Shown here: in pieces, positions 38,141 through 50,826 of the stretch
Numbering within the stretch: position 1 is the stretch's first letter
Layout: every line of letters begins with the position of its first letter
Origin: Trema orientale
Lineage: Eukaryota; Streptophyta; Magnoliopsida; Rosales; Cannabaceae
DNA: 64,000 nucleotides
Direction: 5' to 3'
NCBI GenBank assembly: GCA_002914845.1
Contig: JXTC01000057.1
Location: 1,048,027 to 1,112,026 of the forward strand
The notes under the pieces: generated by a model
Database searches by the model: none
What the model saw: the letters and a program-made list of their open reading frames with translations, nothing else
Told to the model about the DNA's origin: nothing
Position numbers and translations under genes: made by a program

Positions 38141-38613
38141 AACTATAAAGGACAAATTGTATTCCTCTCTCCTCACAACTATTAGCTATGTAGAGTTTTA
38201 CCTCCTAAACTATATTTTGTTACATAAATTCCCCTCACATTATTCAAATATTGAAAAAACAATCTTTTTGTTAGGATTCGTATATAAATAAACGGAATCA
38301 TTGATGTGGTAGATTTTTTTTTAAAATTTTCTTTAATAGTTTTATTTAAAAACTAAATTATATTAGACTCTCTCTCTCTCTCTATCTTTAATAGTTTTAT
38401 TTAAATTTTCAATATTATTCAAATATTGAAAAAACAATCCTTTTGTTAGGATTCGTATATAAATAAACGGAATCATTAATGTGGTACATTTTTTTTTAAA
38501 ATTTTCTTTAATAGTTTTATTTAAAAACTAAATTATATTACACACTCTACTCTCTCTCTCTCTCTCTCTATCTTTCTCTCTAGATCTCATCTGTTCTCCT
38601 TCAAATTGTTCTT

Positions 38614-39172
38614 TTCTCCAAGATTTCTGAAGCTCGTACGCCCCTCTCGTGGCAAACTCCCGCACATTGGATACGTCATAGTCATCTATATTTTAAACTT
38701 AATACTGATATTATTGTTCGTTCATATGAGAGGTTTGTTGGTATTGGTAGGTTATCCGTGACCATTTGGGATGTGTTGTTGCTTGTTGGGGACTCAAGTT
38801 ATCTAGACTTAATTTTTTCCCCAGAAATTGGAGAACTACTGGCAATTTGAGAAGGGCTTAGAATATGTTTGGTTCATCATTTATTGGTGCAAGTTATTGA
38901 GTCTGATGTTCTCAATGCTATCAACTCAATTAATAAGTCTCGTTCTACTGCAGATCCTATTATTGATGATATTTGTCATTTTATTCCGTTAGCTGGTAAA
39001 GGTTCGTGTCGTTATGTTTCTCGACAAGGGAATATGGTGGCCCATTTTCTAGCTTCTTCTATATTGCAATATTCTATAAATAGAGTGTGGGCATCATCTT
39101 TACCCCGCTCTATCTCTAATTTTGTAATTACTGATCTACACTAATGAAATCCTATTTTATTTCAAAAAAAAA
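38614..39172 (+). mobile_element. 5'-truncated LINE inserted in the Mutator-like element
   Basis: The fragment ends in an A-tract (39164-39175) and is flanked by near-identical direct repeats: aaattgttctt at 38603-38613 and 39173-39183, extending with one difference. Truncation at the 5' end, an A-tail and an irregular target duplication are the hallmarks of LINE insertion. Confidence 0.75.
38690..39144 (+). pseudogene. LINE ORF2 3' end, plant-type RNase H domain remnant
   Basis: Pieces read FKLNTDIIV, IRDHLGCVVACWG, PEIGELLAI then EGLRICLVHHLL, and from 38869 an open stretch with VIESDVLNAINSINKS and QGNMVAHFLASS, ending VWASSLPRSI. This is the reverse-transcriptase-associated RNase H fold of plant LINEs. 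It is broken by at least one frameshift near 38750 and an in-frame TGA at 38848-38850. No function expected. Confidence 0.75.
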
Positions 39173-39960
39173 AAATTGTTCTTCTCTCTTACTATTTGAT
39201 TTTCTTACTGTAATCCTTTACCCACACCTTTCTCCCTTTCTTATCTTTAGCCACTACTCAACCCATCACTTCTATCTTTCTCATCTTCTTTATTCTCTCT
39301 GAAGACCAATTCTCTTGAGCCTTTTTTTCGTTCGTTTGTGATTTTCTTAGGTTTTCCTTCAATCCCCAATGAAAACCCATTATCTATCTCAAGATCCATT
39401 TGTTTTTTTTCAGGTTTGACATTGATTTTGCTTCAATCTTTCACTTAATGATTTTGTGGGATCTTTGAGTTTAGATAGAAAGCAACACTGGCGAATGAGT
39501 GTAGAGAAGGGAAAGTGGGTTTGGGATTTTTAAGAGAGGAGTTAGAGAGAGATGAGTGATGTAAGGATTGATAGAGACCACATAGAAAATGATTTTTAAG
39601 CCATAGACATGGGATGTTGTTCTAAGTTCATTGTTTTTTTTTTTTTTTTCGGAAGAAGATGAGGAATGAGGGGTCAGGGGACGAGGGAGCGTGTAGAGGG
39701 AAGAGAGAAAAAAAAATTAGTTTTTTTAATTAATTTATTTTAATTTTTTAAATAAAAAAATATAATAAACTATTAAAGAAAATTGAAAAAAAAATGTACT
39801 ACATCAGCGATTCTGCTAATTTATATACGATCCTAACAGAAGGATTATTTTTTCAACCTTTAAATGACAAGGAGAATTTATACAACAAAAAATAATTCGG
39901 AGGTAAAACTCTACGTAACCAATAGTTCGATGGGAGAAATGCAATCTGTTCAACTATAAA

Positions 39961-41049
39961 CTTGTAAAGGAATTCTAGTATAGGAGAGGCAAAATCCCTC
40001 CTACTGTAGGAAGACTATTCTAATTAATTTTATTGGTTAAAAATTAAGGTCCATAATATTTGTTACGGACTCTACCTACTTTGATGTTAATATCAAGAGA
40101 GAGAAACATCTCATCTTTCCCTAATCTACCTCTCCATATTTTTTTATTTTCTCTTACAAACTCTATATGACTCCTCAAATGTGGAGTAAACTACCATTGT
40201 CGAAAAAGGAAAAAGAAAAAGAAATCCATCAAAATAAAGGCAAATAAAATCTTCGACTAAACTATCATCCTCTACAATCAAAACCTCATCAACAACACTA
40301 CTAAAAATTTCCCATATAACACTGGAAACAAACATCGCATTTTAGCGTTGAAATATTTCGTAATCCAGTTTTGAAAATAATTACAATTATCCATATAATT
40401 TCTTTGACTCATGGAATTACATTAAAAAAGAATTAACCGGTCCTGGCTTAAGAAATTTGCCTTTAAGATTTCCCTCATTTGAGAAGTAAGTGGAGCCCAT
40501 AATGGAAAATTTTGGATTTTGCTATCCATTGTATATATGCCCAAATCAGAATATCTCCAAATGGTAAACAAAAAATTATCATATTGAAATAGAAATATTA
40601 TTTATGATGGAAACATGATTCATGCTTTTGTCCTTCTAGTCCCAGATCTGTGATAGGCGAAGCAAAGCAAGGTATTCTTATTCCTATTTTCTTCATTTTT
40701 GAGTTTTTTGTTTTATTTCTTATTTTATTATTTTTTGAGCCCAACTAAGAGATGGATGAAAATTCGGTGAGATAGACGTCTAGTATATAGAGAAAAGAAG
40801 AATGAGAGAGATAGAGTAGCAGTGGTCACTGGAAAAAGCTTCAGGTCGTGGGGGGAAAGGAAAAAAGAAAGTTAGAAAGAAAAGGAAAAATTATACAATG
40901 GTAGTGGGCATATTTTAGTGTTCTAAGGTGTAATTACTATTATTTAGGACTACTAGTTTTACAACCATTGGATTAAATCAAATGACTCAGATAATCCTCC
41001 TATAGCTAGGAGGGATTTTATCCCTCTTACACTAGAATCCCCCGTAAAG
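39961..41049. mobile_element. Second Mutator-like foldback element, adjoining the first
   Basis: The element spans 39970-41040 (1071 bp). The left end gaattctagtataggag matches the right complement ggattctagtgtaagag. Both go on to aaaatccctcctac or aaaatccctcctag and further AT-rich matching. The flanks cttgtaaag (39961-39969) and cccgtaaag (41041-41049) agree at 7 of 9, differing by two C/T transitions. The left duplication abuts that of the neighbouring element. No coding capacity seen. Confidence 0.7.
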
Positions 41050-41372
41050 GTCAATTACCATTTTAGCACATAAAAGTTTGATGAGTAACCGTAGTACTTC
41101 ATGCGGACAAGCATTTCCCATAACCGCGCAAAGATTCTAACTTCTCCAGTTCATGGATACCAACTAACTTTCAAAAAATATTAGTATATATTGTCAAGTG
41201 GTTTTATGCAGACCAAGTCCGAAATAAAATGTGTTATCAAGTATTGTTTTAAAATTTGTATCCTCCTTATAATTGGGACACTTTTTAACATCAAAATCTA
41301 ACAACAATAAAAACGAAAACAAAGAATTCAAAAATTAGTTTCTTTCTGATCCGAGAAGTAGAAGTCAGAAGC
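41050..41372 (+). other. Presumed promoter of ABCA2-type copy 2
   Basis: 323 bp between a transposon end and the ATG. No sure TATA box. The proximal promoter is thus directly bordered by two Mutator-like elements. Confidence 0.35.
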
Positions 41373-44300
41373 ATGAATTTGCAGAGCGGTTCAATATTGT
41401 TGCTCCAGCAATTCAAAGCTCTTTTCCGGAAGAACCTTCTGCTTTCATGGAGGAACAAGAGAGCTACCTTTCTTCAGCTCTTTGCTTCCTTCTTCTTCAT
41501 CTTCCTCATGTTCTGTATCCAGAAAGCCATTGAAACCCGCTTCTCTCGGTCCAGCTTCTCCAAAAACATCGTCACACCCGAGCCTCTGATCTCTCCCCCA
41601 ATCCCGCTCTGCGAAGACAAGTTCTACGCCAAACTCCCCTGCTATGACTTCATCTGGAGCGGAAATGGAAGCGCCCGCATTCGCAGCATTGTGGCCGCCA
41701 TCATGGCTAACAATCCCGGGAGGCCGATTCCTCATAGTAAGGTATGTGTTCTAAAGTATAGCTAGCTGATACGAAATGGACCAAACATTGGTTTTTATTT
41801 TAGTAATCCAAAGTGGGAAAATATATATATATTTCGGAAAGTAGTTAAAAAGAGAAACAAGTAAGATTTCGAAACTATGGTGTCATGACAATATTGTTTA
41901 ATAATACGTAGGTGAAGTCATTCAGAACAGCAGGTGAAGTAGATGAATGGCTTTATAGTAATCCCATGCACTGTCCTGGAGCTTTGCATTTCATGGAGAG
42001 AAACTCTTCTGTAATTAGCTATGGGATTCAGACTAATTCAACTTCTGTAACAATGAGAGGAAAATTTGAAGATCCCACTCTCAAATTTCAAATCCCGCTC
42101 CAAATTTCCGCTGAGCGTGAGATTGCGAGGTCTTTGATTGGAGGTATTAGAACTTTGTGAACCGGAAGCTCTTTCTCATTTTCTTTACTGTCCGAGATTA
42201 CTATATTAATATTGCTTTTATATATATTTATATATATATATATAATGTTTTCTGCGATGGACTGAATATAAGGCTACCACTTACTGATGATTATTCTCCA
42301 AATGTTCAGTTCAAAACTTTAGCTGGGTTTTTGGGTTCAAGGAATTTGCACACCCTGCTCAGAAATCCTTCTCCGCCATTGCTTCAGTAGGATCTCCTTT
42401 TTTCCTCGCAACCGCCATGTTCGGTTTTGTTTTTCAGATGAGTTCTTTGGTCGCAGAGAAAGAACTAAAACTTAGGCAGGTATTAAATTAGTCCAAATAG
42501 TTTTAAGCTCAAATGGGATCCTTTTGTAAATTTGAATTAGTTTCTTATTCTACCTTTTTTTTCGGAAAAAAAAAAATTGAAAATTCCAATCTTGCAGGCA
42601 ATGACCCTGATGGGCCTTTATGATTCTGCATACTGGTTTTCATGGCTAGCATGGGAGGGCATTCTTACTTTTCTCTCATCACTTTCCATAGTTCTCTTTG
42701 GCATGATTTTTCAGTTTGACTTCTTCTTGCATAACAGTTCTGCTCTTGTATTTCTTCTGTTCTTCTTATTCCAACTCAATATGGTAAGACTGTTTTGTCC
42801 TCAGATCACCATACATAGGCCCTTGTCTTAATTTCTGATTATGAACGCCTAACTCATTTTCTCTAACCTCCAATCAATCAAAGCTTGGCTTTGCCTTCAT
42901 GTTATCGGCCTTCGTAAGCAAATCATCGTCACCTACAGCTATCGGTTTCTTTATTTTTCTCATTGGCTCTACCATCCAGGCATGATTTCCCCTCTTCTTA
43001 TTCTCAAGACAAAGGAGCTATATATTAATTAGTTCATTATTTGACAACAAGTAACATTTTCTTTTTCGTTGCAGCTATCTGGAGCACTTAAATTTCCATA
43101 CAGTCGCAAATTCTCTCAACTGTACAGAATCATTTGGTCAATTTTTCCTCCTAATCTTCTCACTAAAGCTGTATGGATTCTCTCCGACGCAACTTCCACT
43201 CCTCAAGATGTTGGGATCAGCTGGAGTAAACGAGCAATGTGTGCACCAAATGATGATGATTGTGTGATAACAATTGTAGGTGATGAAGATAAATATACGG
43301 TTTACTCGAAAAGTTATTTCATACATGTTGTTCCCTGCATCATCTGTTACTTGATTTCTTATTCAGAACGACATATATAAGTGGCTGGTGGCGACGTTCA
43401 TAATTTGGCTCGTATTAGCAGTCTATTTTGATAATATTTTCGCAAATGAATTTGGAATGAGAAAACCAATGTTTTACATTCTAAAACCTGGATACTGGAC
43501 AGGAAGAGGTGGACACAAAGTGGAAGGTAAGTCAAGTAAAACACTTGTGTTTCCCTATGGATTGCTACCTAAAATCTAATAGTGCATTTTCTCCTCTCTT
43601 CGTAGAGAGTAGCATTTGTAGGTGCCTAGGTTCACTTCCACAAGAGAATCATATTCCTGCAGATGATGAAGATGTCCTTGAAGAGGAAAATATTATAAAG
43701 CAACAAATGAGTAATGGCATTGATAATGATCAAAATATCGCGGTTCAGATACGTGGCCTTGTAAAGACATATCCTGAGAGCACGAAAATTGGTTGCTTCA
43801 AATGCAAGAAAACTTTGCCTTACCACGCCCTTCAGGTAAAGAACCACACTCAGGTGCATTCGTAATTGCTTTGCTGACTAATATTTCCAATGTTGTTTTA
43901 AAGGGTATTCTGTTTCATGGTTTTTGTGGAAGAAACGTCCTGAGATATGAAAAAGATTACCCTACTTTTTGTTATGATTTTCAACTAAGGCCACATTTGA
44001 AATAGAGATGGTGATAGTCTCAATTGAGTTGATTGTTACTTCTTGATAGTGTCAATTAGCCATAGATACGCTTTTAAGGACATTTCACAATCAAGAAATT
44101 TACCCCTCTTTTCTTTTCCATTATAATAAATAATTCTTTGTCGATATTAAAGGGCTTAAAATGATGTACTCAGAACTGAGACATTCGATACACCATTTTG
44201 AGGGTTCTTTTATTACAGATCCATGTTGCTAGTTGTGCTTTCTTTGTATGATCTTCAGGGCTTATGGCTGAACTTTGCAAAGGATCAGTTATTTTGTCTA

Positions 44301-46508
44301 CTTGGGACAAATAGAGCAGGGAAGACCACAACAATCAATTGTTTGACAGGAATAACAACAGTGACAAATGGAGATGGTACCATTGCTTATTTAATTTTGT
44401 GTTGATTACTCAACGAAGTAGTGATACGATAGACACTTATTCTGCCTTTTCTTTTTTCTAATTTCAACTGTGAACTTGCTTGTTCGGGAAAAAAAAAAAA
44501 AAAGCACTGGTATACGGCCATTCAATACGAAGCTCTATTGGCATGTCAAAAATTCAAAAACTGATAGGAGTTTGTCCGCAGGTGATATGCTCTCTCTCCT
44601 ATATATCACGCATGTGTGCATCTTAGCAGAATGTTGAAAGTGAGACTAACCTTTCTTTGTATTTATATCTATTCAAAGTTTGATGTCCATTGGGAGGCAC
44701 TATCTGGCCAAGAGCACCTCCATCTCTTTGCTAGTATTAAGGGACTACCCCCAGCTTCAATAGATTCAGTATGTATACAAAAAAAATGGAATGTTGCATT
44801 TTTCTTTCCTTCTATCCTCAAATGTTGCAAGTTGAACATGTTTCGTAACCCCAAACTAGGCACCATGTACGTTCTTAGTATTAATTAATTGACTGAAGAG
44901 GTTATGGACTTTCACTCAAGATAAATGCTTGTGCCTAAAAACAGGTTATTGACAAGTCATTAACTGAGGTGAGACTCAGCGAAGCAGCAAATGTGAGAGC
45001 TGGCAATTATAGTGGAGGAATGAAACGTCGACTCAGCGTTGCAATAGCCCTTATTGGTGATCCAAAATTGGTCATCTTAGACGAGCCCGTAAGCAAACTA
45101 GAACACTTTCTTCTTATATGAACGTTTTCCTGATCTGTCACGTGTAACACACTATGATCTGCAGACTACTGGTATGGATCCAGTAACAAGAAGGCACATA
45201 TGGGATATTTTAACGAACAAAAAGAAAGGGCGTGCAATAATCTTAACAACACATTCAATGGAAGAAGCTGAGATTTTAAGTGACCGGATAGGAATAATGG
45301 CTAATGGCAGGCTCCGCTGCATTGGAACCTCAGTCAGATTGAAGTCACGGTTCGGGGCTGGTTTTATCGCTAATGTCAACTTCAATGGACAAACTTCTCC
45401 GAATAGGGATGTTGTTCATACAACTCATCATGAAGTTGTTAAGCAGTTATTCAAACATGTAAGTTGGGTAAGCATATAGTTCAAGATTTTTCTTTTACGT
45501 ATAAAATGTTGGTTACTAACTTGGTGAATGTACTTTGTCAGCATTTGGATGTTGTATCAGAAAAAGAGAGTGAATCTTTTCTAACATTTTCTATTCCTCG
45601 TGACAAAGAGGTTCTTATGCCTGTAAGCATATTACCTTCTACTTTCATATCCATTTAATTTTTTTCCCCTTCAAAAAACAGTCACTTGAGATTGGTTAAG
45701 ATAAATTAACAAGATTACTGTTTTACCATTAATTTTACTTTCTGCTCCTCTGGAATGATACTGTTGAACAGAAACTTTTGACGGAGCTCCAAGATAGAGA
45801 AAATGAATTCGGCATCACGGACATTCAAATTGGTATGACAACTCTTGAAGAAGTTTTCTTGAGTATTGCGAGGCAGGCAGAGCTTGAAATTGCCACAACA
45901 GAGGGAAGATTCGTTACTCTTACCCTAACAACATCTGCAACTTCAGTTGAGGTAAAACCAATCTTTGTTACTTGAACTTCATTGTTTTAAAAGTAATGCC
46001 AAGGATACTAATATCTTACACCAAAAATTTGCACCACATGATGTGGCATTCATTTCAATCACTTCTTTTTTGGAAGTAGAATCATATCATTTAAAATTAT
46101 GAGCCTAAAATTAATGTCAGATCACTAATATAAATTTTTAGTGCAAGATTTTGATGTCTCAATCTTTATCCTTGTTTTAATAGAATTTGAAGTCAATATT
46201 AGTGATCTTGTACTTTTTGTTTCATGACAATGATGCAATGACAGATACCAGTTGGTGCTAGGTTTGTTGGGATTCCAGGAACCGAATCCAAAGAGAATCC
46301 AAGAGGGACTATGGTTGAAGTTTTCTGGGACCAAGATGGTTTTGGTGCACTATGCATATCTGGCCACTCTGATGAAACTCCAATACCTCCTAACATTCAA
46401 CCAATACCAATTGTAGCTTCCTTAGCAGCAAGTTCACCAAGAAATTTGTTAGGCCGAGGAGGTGTAGTTCGTGGACCTGTGATTGATACAATCCGATCAT
46501 CAATATGA
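41373..46508 (+). CDS. ABC transporter A family, ABCA2-type, copy 2 (16 exons, altered Walker A)
   Basis: Exons: 41373-41741, 41912-42143, 42310-42479, 42598-42783, 42884-42979, 43075-43275, 43367-43526, 43606-43835, 44259-44376, 44505-44581, 44679-44768, 44945-45088, 45165-45458, 45542-45622, 45772-45951, 46245-46508; 2892 nt, 963 residues, open throughout. The start is [15 protein letters not shown] and the layout matches copy 1, including the linker cysteines (ICRCLG, GCFKCKK), YSGGM, LVILDE and TTHSMEEAE. Two oddities. Walker A reads GTNRAGKT (564-571), with Arg567 (AGA at 44313-44315) where copy 1 has Gly (GGA). Intron 5 has a GC donor at 42980. Also, the acceptor of exon 10 is preceded by 16 A residues instead of a pyrimidine tract. 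The gene looks expressed-type rather than dead, but ATP hydrolysis at its own site is doubtful. Confidence 0.88.
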
Positions 46509-47475
46509 ATTCTCAACCATAGATTGACCGGGATATATTCATTAATAGCACTTTCTAATAGCACTATTACAGTTAGAAAAAAAAAAAAAAAAGGTGCTAA
46601 AATATAAAACCAACTTCAATAATAGGTTCTTGAGTCATATTTTTTTCTCTCTTCTCTCTTCTTTATCTCTGTCCTTGAAGAGTTTATGTGCCTTCCTCCT
46701 ACCGGAAAGAGATCTCTCTCTCCAGTATATGGGTTCTTCTACTTTTCTGTTTTCGTCTTTGTTTTTTATCTTCAAATAATCATTCTATTTGTGAAAGTAG
46801 ATCCACTTAGATCTAAATTTATGGTGTTCTTAATCCACCCATATTTAGATTTATGGTGGTTTTGATTTTTCTTAATATTTTTATTTTTATTGGTTTCATT
46901 ATCATTCAAATTTGTTTCATTTAGGATTCAAATCTAGAAAGTTTGTTACTATCATGGATTGGATTTTGCAGAAATTCTTACAACGAATCAATCAAGAGTA
47001 CTAATTCATATCGTAAAGAATCAAAACGATATTGAAAAGCTCTCATACACCCATCGTGGAGTCTCTGTAACATCGTTGACGAGGATCATCACTTTTATTC
47101 CGAGATCTTTTTAAAGGTTTTTATGTCTTCAAATTTATGAATGATTTTTGATACTCATTGTAAGATCTTATATGTAACCCAATTTGTTATCGTAATTTTC
47201 ATTTGAGTTCAGTAAAAAGGTGGAGTCTATTGCCACACCCATGTCTACTCTTTTCACACGGTATTTTAATAAATTTTATTTTTCTCAAAATTATTTAAAT
47301 GAAATTTCATAAAAGGACAAATATTATAATAAAATCTCTAAAATACTCTTTGTATATAGAGAATATTATTAGTGTTGATGAAGAAACTGTCATAATCTAA
47401 ACTCCAGACCAATAGCAGAATGAGAATTTCACTTAATTTAGAAATTCTTAGTTTTATTACAAAAATGTCTCAAAA
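46509..47475. other. 3' flank of ABCA2-type copy 2, nothing else recognised
   Basis: Contains an A-run at 46577-46592 and a TC-rich stretch at 46640-46730. No gene-like frame. Confidence 0.4.
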
Positions 47476-48081
47476 GTTTTTAATTGGGTTATTATTGAAA
47501 AAAATCTGGGTTTTTTTTTTTTAATTTTAGCACAAAAAAAACATAGCTCTTCGATTATATAAAATAAAAAAAAAAGTTTTTTTTTTTCTAATTTTAGCAA
47601 AAAAATTTAGTTTTATTAAATAAAACCTTTGGATTATAAAATCGAATCAAATTAGCTTGCGAAATAAGTCAAATTACTCATTTTTCCTTAGTGTATACTG
47701 TCATGAGTGGCTATGTAAGACTATTTATATTGACATACACCTCAATTGAGTGAAACTATGTTATTCTAATTAAAAATATTGACTTTTTTAGTTAAAATAA
47801 ATTATAAAAAAATAGTTCATGTATATAGAACACTTAAAAAATAAAATCGTTTCTTAATCACATTATATATTCATTGATTAAATATCTGTTTTAGATTCAA
47901 TTTAATTAGACTTCAAAATCTCTAGATTTTATTTGATATAATCAACAACTCGAGGTTTTTATTGCTAGAATTAAAAAAATTTAAGGTTTTATCTGTTATA
48001 ACGAAAAAGTTAAGGTTTTTTTTTTTTTTTGCTAAAATTAAAAAACTCGGGGTTTTTTTCTATAATAACTCGTTTCTAATT
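47476..48081. mobile_element. Foldback Mutator-like MITE with T-rich arms
   Basis: A 586-bp element (47486-48071). The left end gggttattattgaaaaaaat matches the right complement gagttattatagaaaaaaac, and the arms continue with repeated taattttagcaaaaaaa words for over 150 bp. The flanks gtttttaatt (47476-47485) and gtttctaatt (48072-48081) agree at 9 of 10. Flank length suggests the Mutator superfamily. Confidence 0.65.
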
Positions 48082-50826
48082 TGTAAAGTAATTCCATTTA
48101 AAAAAGTATTTGGAATTTCAATTAGTGAACCAATTCCACATTTTCATATTCAACATTTAACGTAAATTAAGAAATAATTAGAAAACCATAATTCAACACA
48201 AATACACGCATTATCATCATCCACACAAATATAGAGTTTACAGACATAATCATAAGTAGTAATCTTTGTTAATGCTAAACATAATCTACTATCCAAAATA
48301 AAAACATAAAACCACGTCTCAATCTAAGTCTCCAAGCATTAGTAAGATATCTAATTACTATGGAAAACAGCCTCCTACTATGTTTGCTGGTCACCAAAGT
48401 GATATTGAACACCATCTGAGCAGGGAAAAGAAGGGTAAACATAAAATGTCTAGGAGGGTCTCCAACTACCATTTTGGAAAACCATTTATTTTTGAAAACA
48501 CCAGCATGGTTAGTTAATCTAAAAACTAGTTCATAAAATATCGGAATAATCAATATATCTAATCATAAAAACTCATAGTGAAAAATCATAATGAAAATAT
48601 CACAATTCGACTCATCCTATGAGCTCTCATCTTCTCATTATGAACTAGAACAACTTATTCTACATGTACTAAGTGCTCTCTGCGTGACACCTACCCAACA
48701 AGATACTGGAGGGACACCCAATGCTTACACATGGCAAATAGGAGTGATCAGAAAACCCCACACAGGTTTATGTGCTCTCACTAAGGGTGAGGGTAATGCC
48801 ATTTACTAAATACCGTGATGTCTAAGATAGACCTCATATGCGATCCTATAGTATGTACAATTATACATACAAATAATCATGCAGCGATTGACATACTAGA
48901 CATGCTTTGATTTTCATTTAAGAATTATTTTGTGCTCTAGAAAAGTCAGTAACATAATGACTGTATTTTAATCAAACTAAAAAATCAAACCTGCACAAAA
49001 CCTTACTCGCACGTATTGTTAAATGTCAAATTAATTTCTTCTATTTCTATTACCAACATTAATTAAATAGTAGTAAGAAGAGTCAATCCTACAGAGAACT
49101 TGTATTACCGTTTAGTTAAATTCCAAATATCCTAGAATTATGTTAATTATAGGGGATTTATGAATACCTAAACAAAAATAAAATAAAAACAAAATTGAAA
49201 TAGCAAAGAATAGTAAATTGAACTCAATATGATAAAAGCTTTAGTTAAGAAGTCATCCTTCATCTCTAGACACTATCTCAAATTACTCAACAACTTCTAT
49301 AATTTAATTATCATACAAAACTATCAACCATAGGTAGCAGACATGCACCACTAGCCCTATCTTTAAATACATTTCATTAGGTAAAATAAGCTCTTTACCT
49401 AACTTCTATTAACTAGATGACATCAAATTCGCCCACTCAATCAGTCTAGACTAATGTATTAAAAACTAATCAGTTGAATCTAAGTAATAATTGCACGTAG
49501 ATTACGTGACTTAGAGTCATATTCTTCGCCATAGACAAATCAAATTACATAATTTAACCTAGCTATGATCTTGTTACTGTTATCAGAAACCCAAGACAAT
49601 TACGTATCTAGAATTCCAATAGAGTCCTAAAAATCTATCATGCATAATTTAGTTATGCACCTAAACAAATATAATAGAGATCACAAACATCAAGGTATTG
49701 AAGAAAAATAACAATTTTGCATAACAATTAATATATAGAAATTGGAAAACGAATAGTTTTACATCATGTCTAGGCTTTGAATTTACCCTTAATTAAAATT
49801 GAAAACATAGCCTAGCATGTTTATATACATATTCAAATCATTCATTATGCTAAACTAAAACAAAAGAATGAATAAAAATAGGAAAGGGATAAAGGAATGT
49901 TGGTTGATAGAATTGAGATAGAAATCCTTTATACAGAGAAACTCCAATCTCCAAGATCTCCCGAAAGCACTCCAAATTCTCTCTTTAATCCCTTGTTCTC
50001 TCAATTGTTTTAGGTATTAATGAGTTCCACACACCTTAGTTCTGATCTAAGGGTCCCTTTTTATAGAGAAGTCGACTTATGAGGCAAACTAGGTAAAACT
50101 CAAGCGAAATCAGAGTCCAAAGAGATCAAAAGACAAAAAATTGTCAATTTTACACATTATGAACGTCATGACACTGAAGTTCTGCCACAACTTCTTCTTC
50201 TTTTTTTCTTCTTCTTTCACTAGTTCTTCCAGCTCTTTTTCCTCAAAATTAACCTAAAACATAGAAATTAAGATAAGTATCACAAAATTATCAAGAAAAT
50301 TAATAAAATCATGTAAAGAATTGACATAAAATATAGACAAAATTAACACCTATCACTTACACAAAACATCCAAAGCAATTCACAATATTCCATGATGTCA
50401 CAATCCATCAAAACAACAATTGTAAACGATTCAATCCAATACAATTCACAAATTTCCAAAGTCTCATACTATGGTCAATCTACATAAAATATAATAGAAA
50501 ATAAGGTAATAGGACCCTCGACCTCACTATGATAGTCATACGAGAGTATCGCACGCTCATGGTATTGAGGGATGGCCGAACAAAGGACCATTAAGCATTT
50601 TCGAGTCTCGTCTTGCTTATTTTGATGATCACTTTTTCACTGGAGCCTAAAATGGCAATTTTAAGGTCATGGATGCATCTCTAGCACCAAAAATAGCTAG
50701 AAGAGTTATATAGGTCATCTAATTTGGGACTAGGCAAAACCCAACCCTTAGCACACAAATTGAGGCAATTCTGAAGTCTCAACGTATCAAAATTCGTGTC
50801 AGCTGCAAAAACATATCAATATTATG
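48082..50826. other. Intergenic, probably decayed retroelement sequence
   Basis: No usable frame. Segments such as 48640-48800 and 49060-49700 are less AT-skewed than the surroundings and look like old retroelement non-coding DNA, but I cannot name the family. Confidence 0.3.

Larger units (their letters stand above)
38141..39960. mobile_element. Non-autonomous Mutator-like element with long terminal inverted repeats
   Basis: The element spans 38150-39951 (1802 bp) between identical 9-bp repeats aactataaa (38141-38149 and 39952-39960). The ends, ggacaaattgtattcctctc on the left and gaacagattgcatttctccc on the right complement, begin inverted repeats of more than 200 bp that include gtagagttttacctcc and gttaggat-cgtatataaat. 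A 175-bp part of the left arm is tandemly duplicated (from 38241 and 38416). No transposase frame is present; the interior holds a LINE fragment (38614-39172) and unassigned CT-rich sequence. Confidence 0.8.

Noticed and set aside
40144..40335. 63-residue frame inside the second Mutator-like element, as possible transposase
   Set aside because: Too short and without any transposase motif.
41373..46508. Calling ABCA2-type copy 2 a pseudogene
   Set aside because: All 16 exons are in frame with no stop; the Walker A change and odd splice sites are noted but do not prove loss of function.
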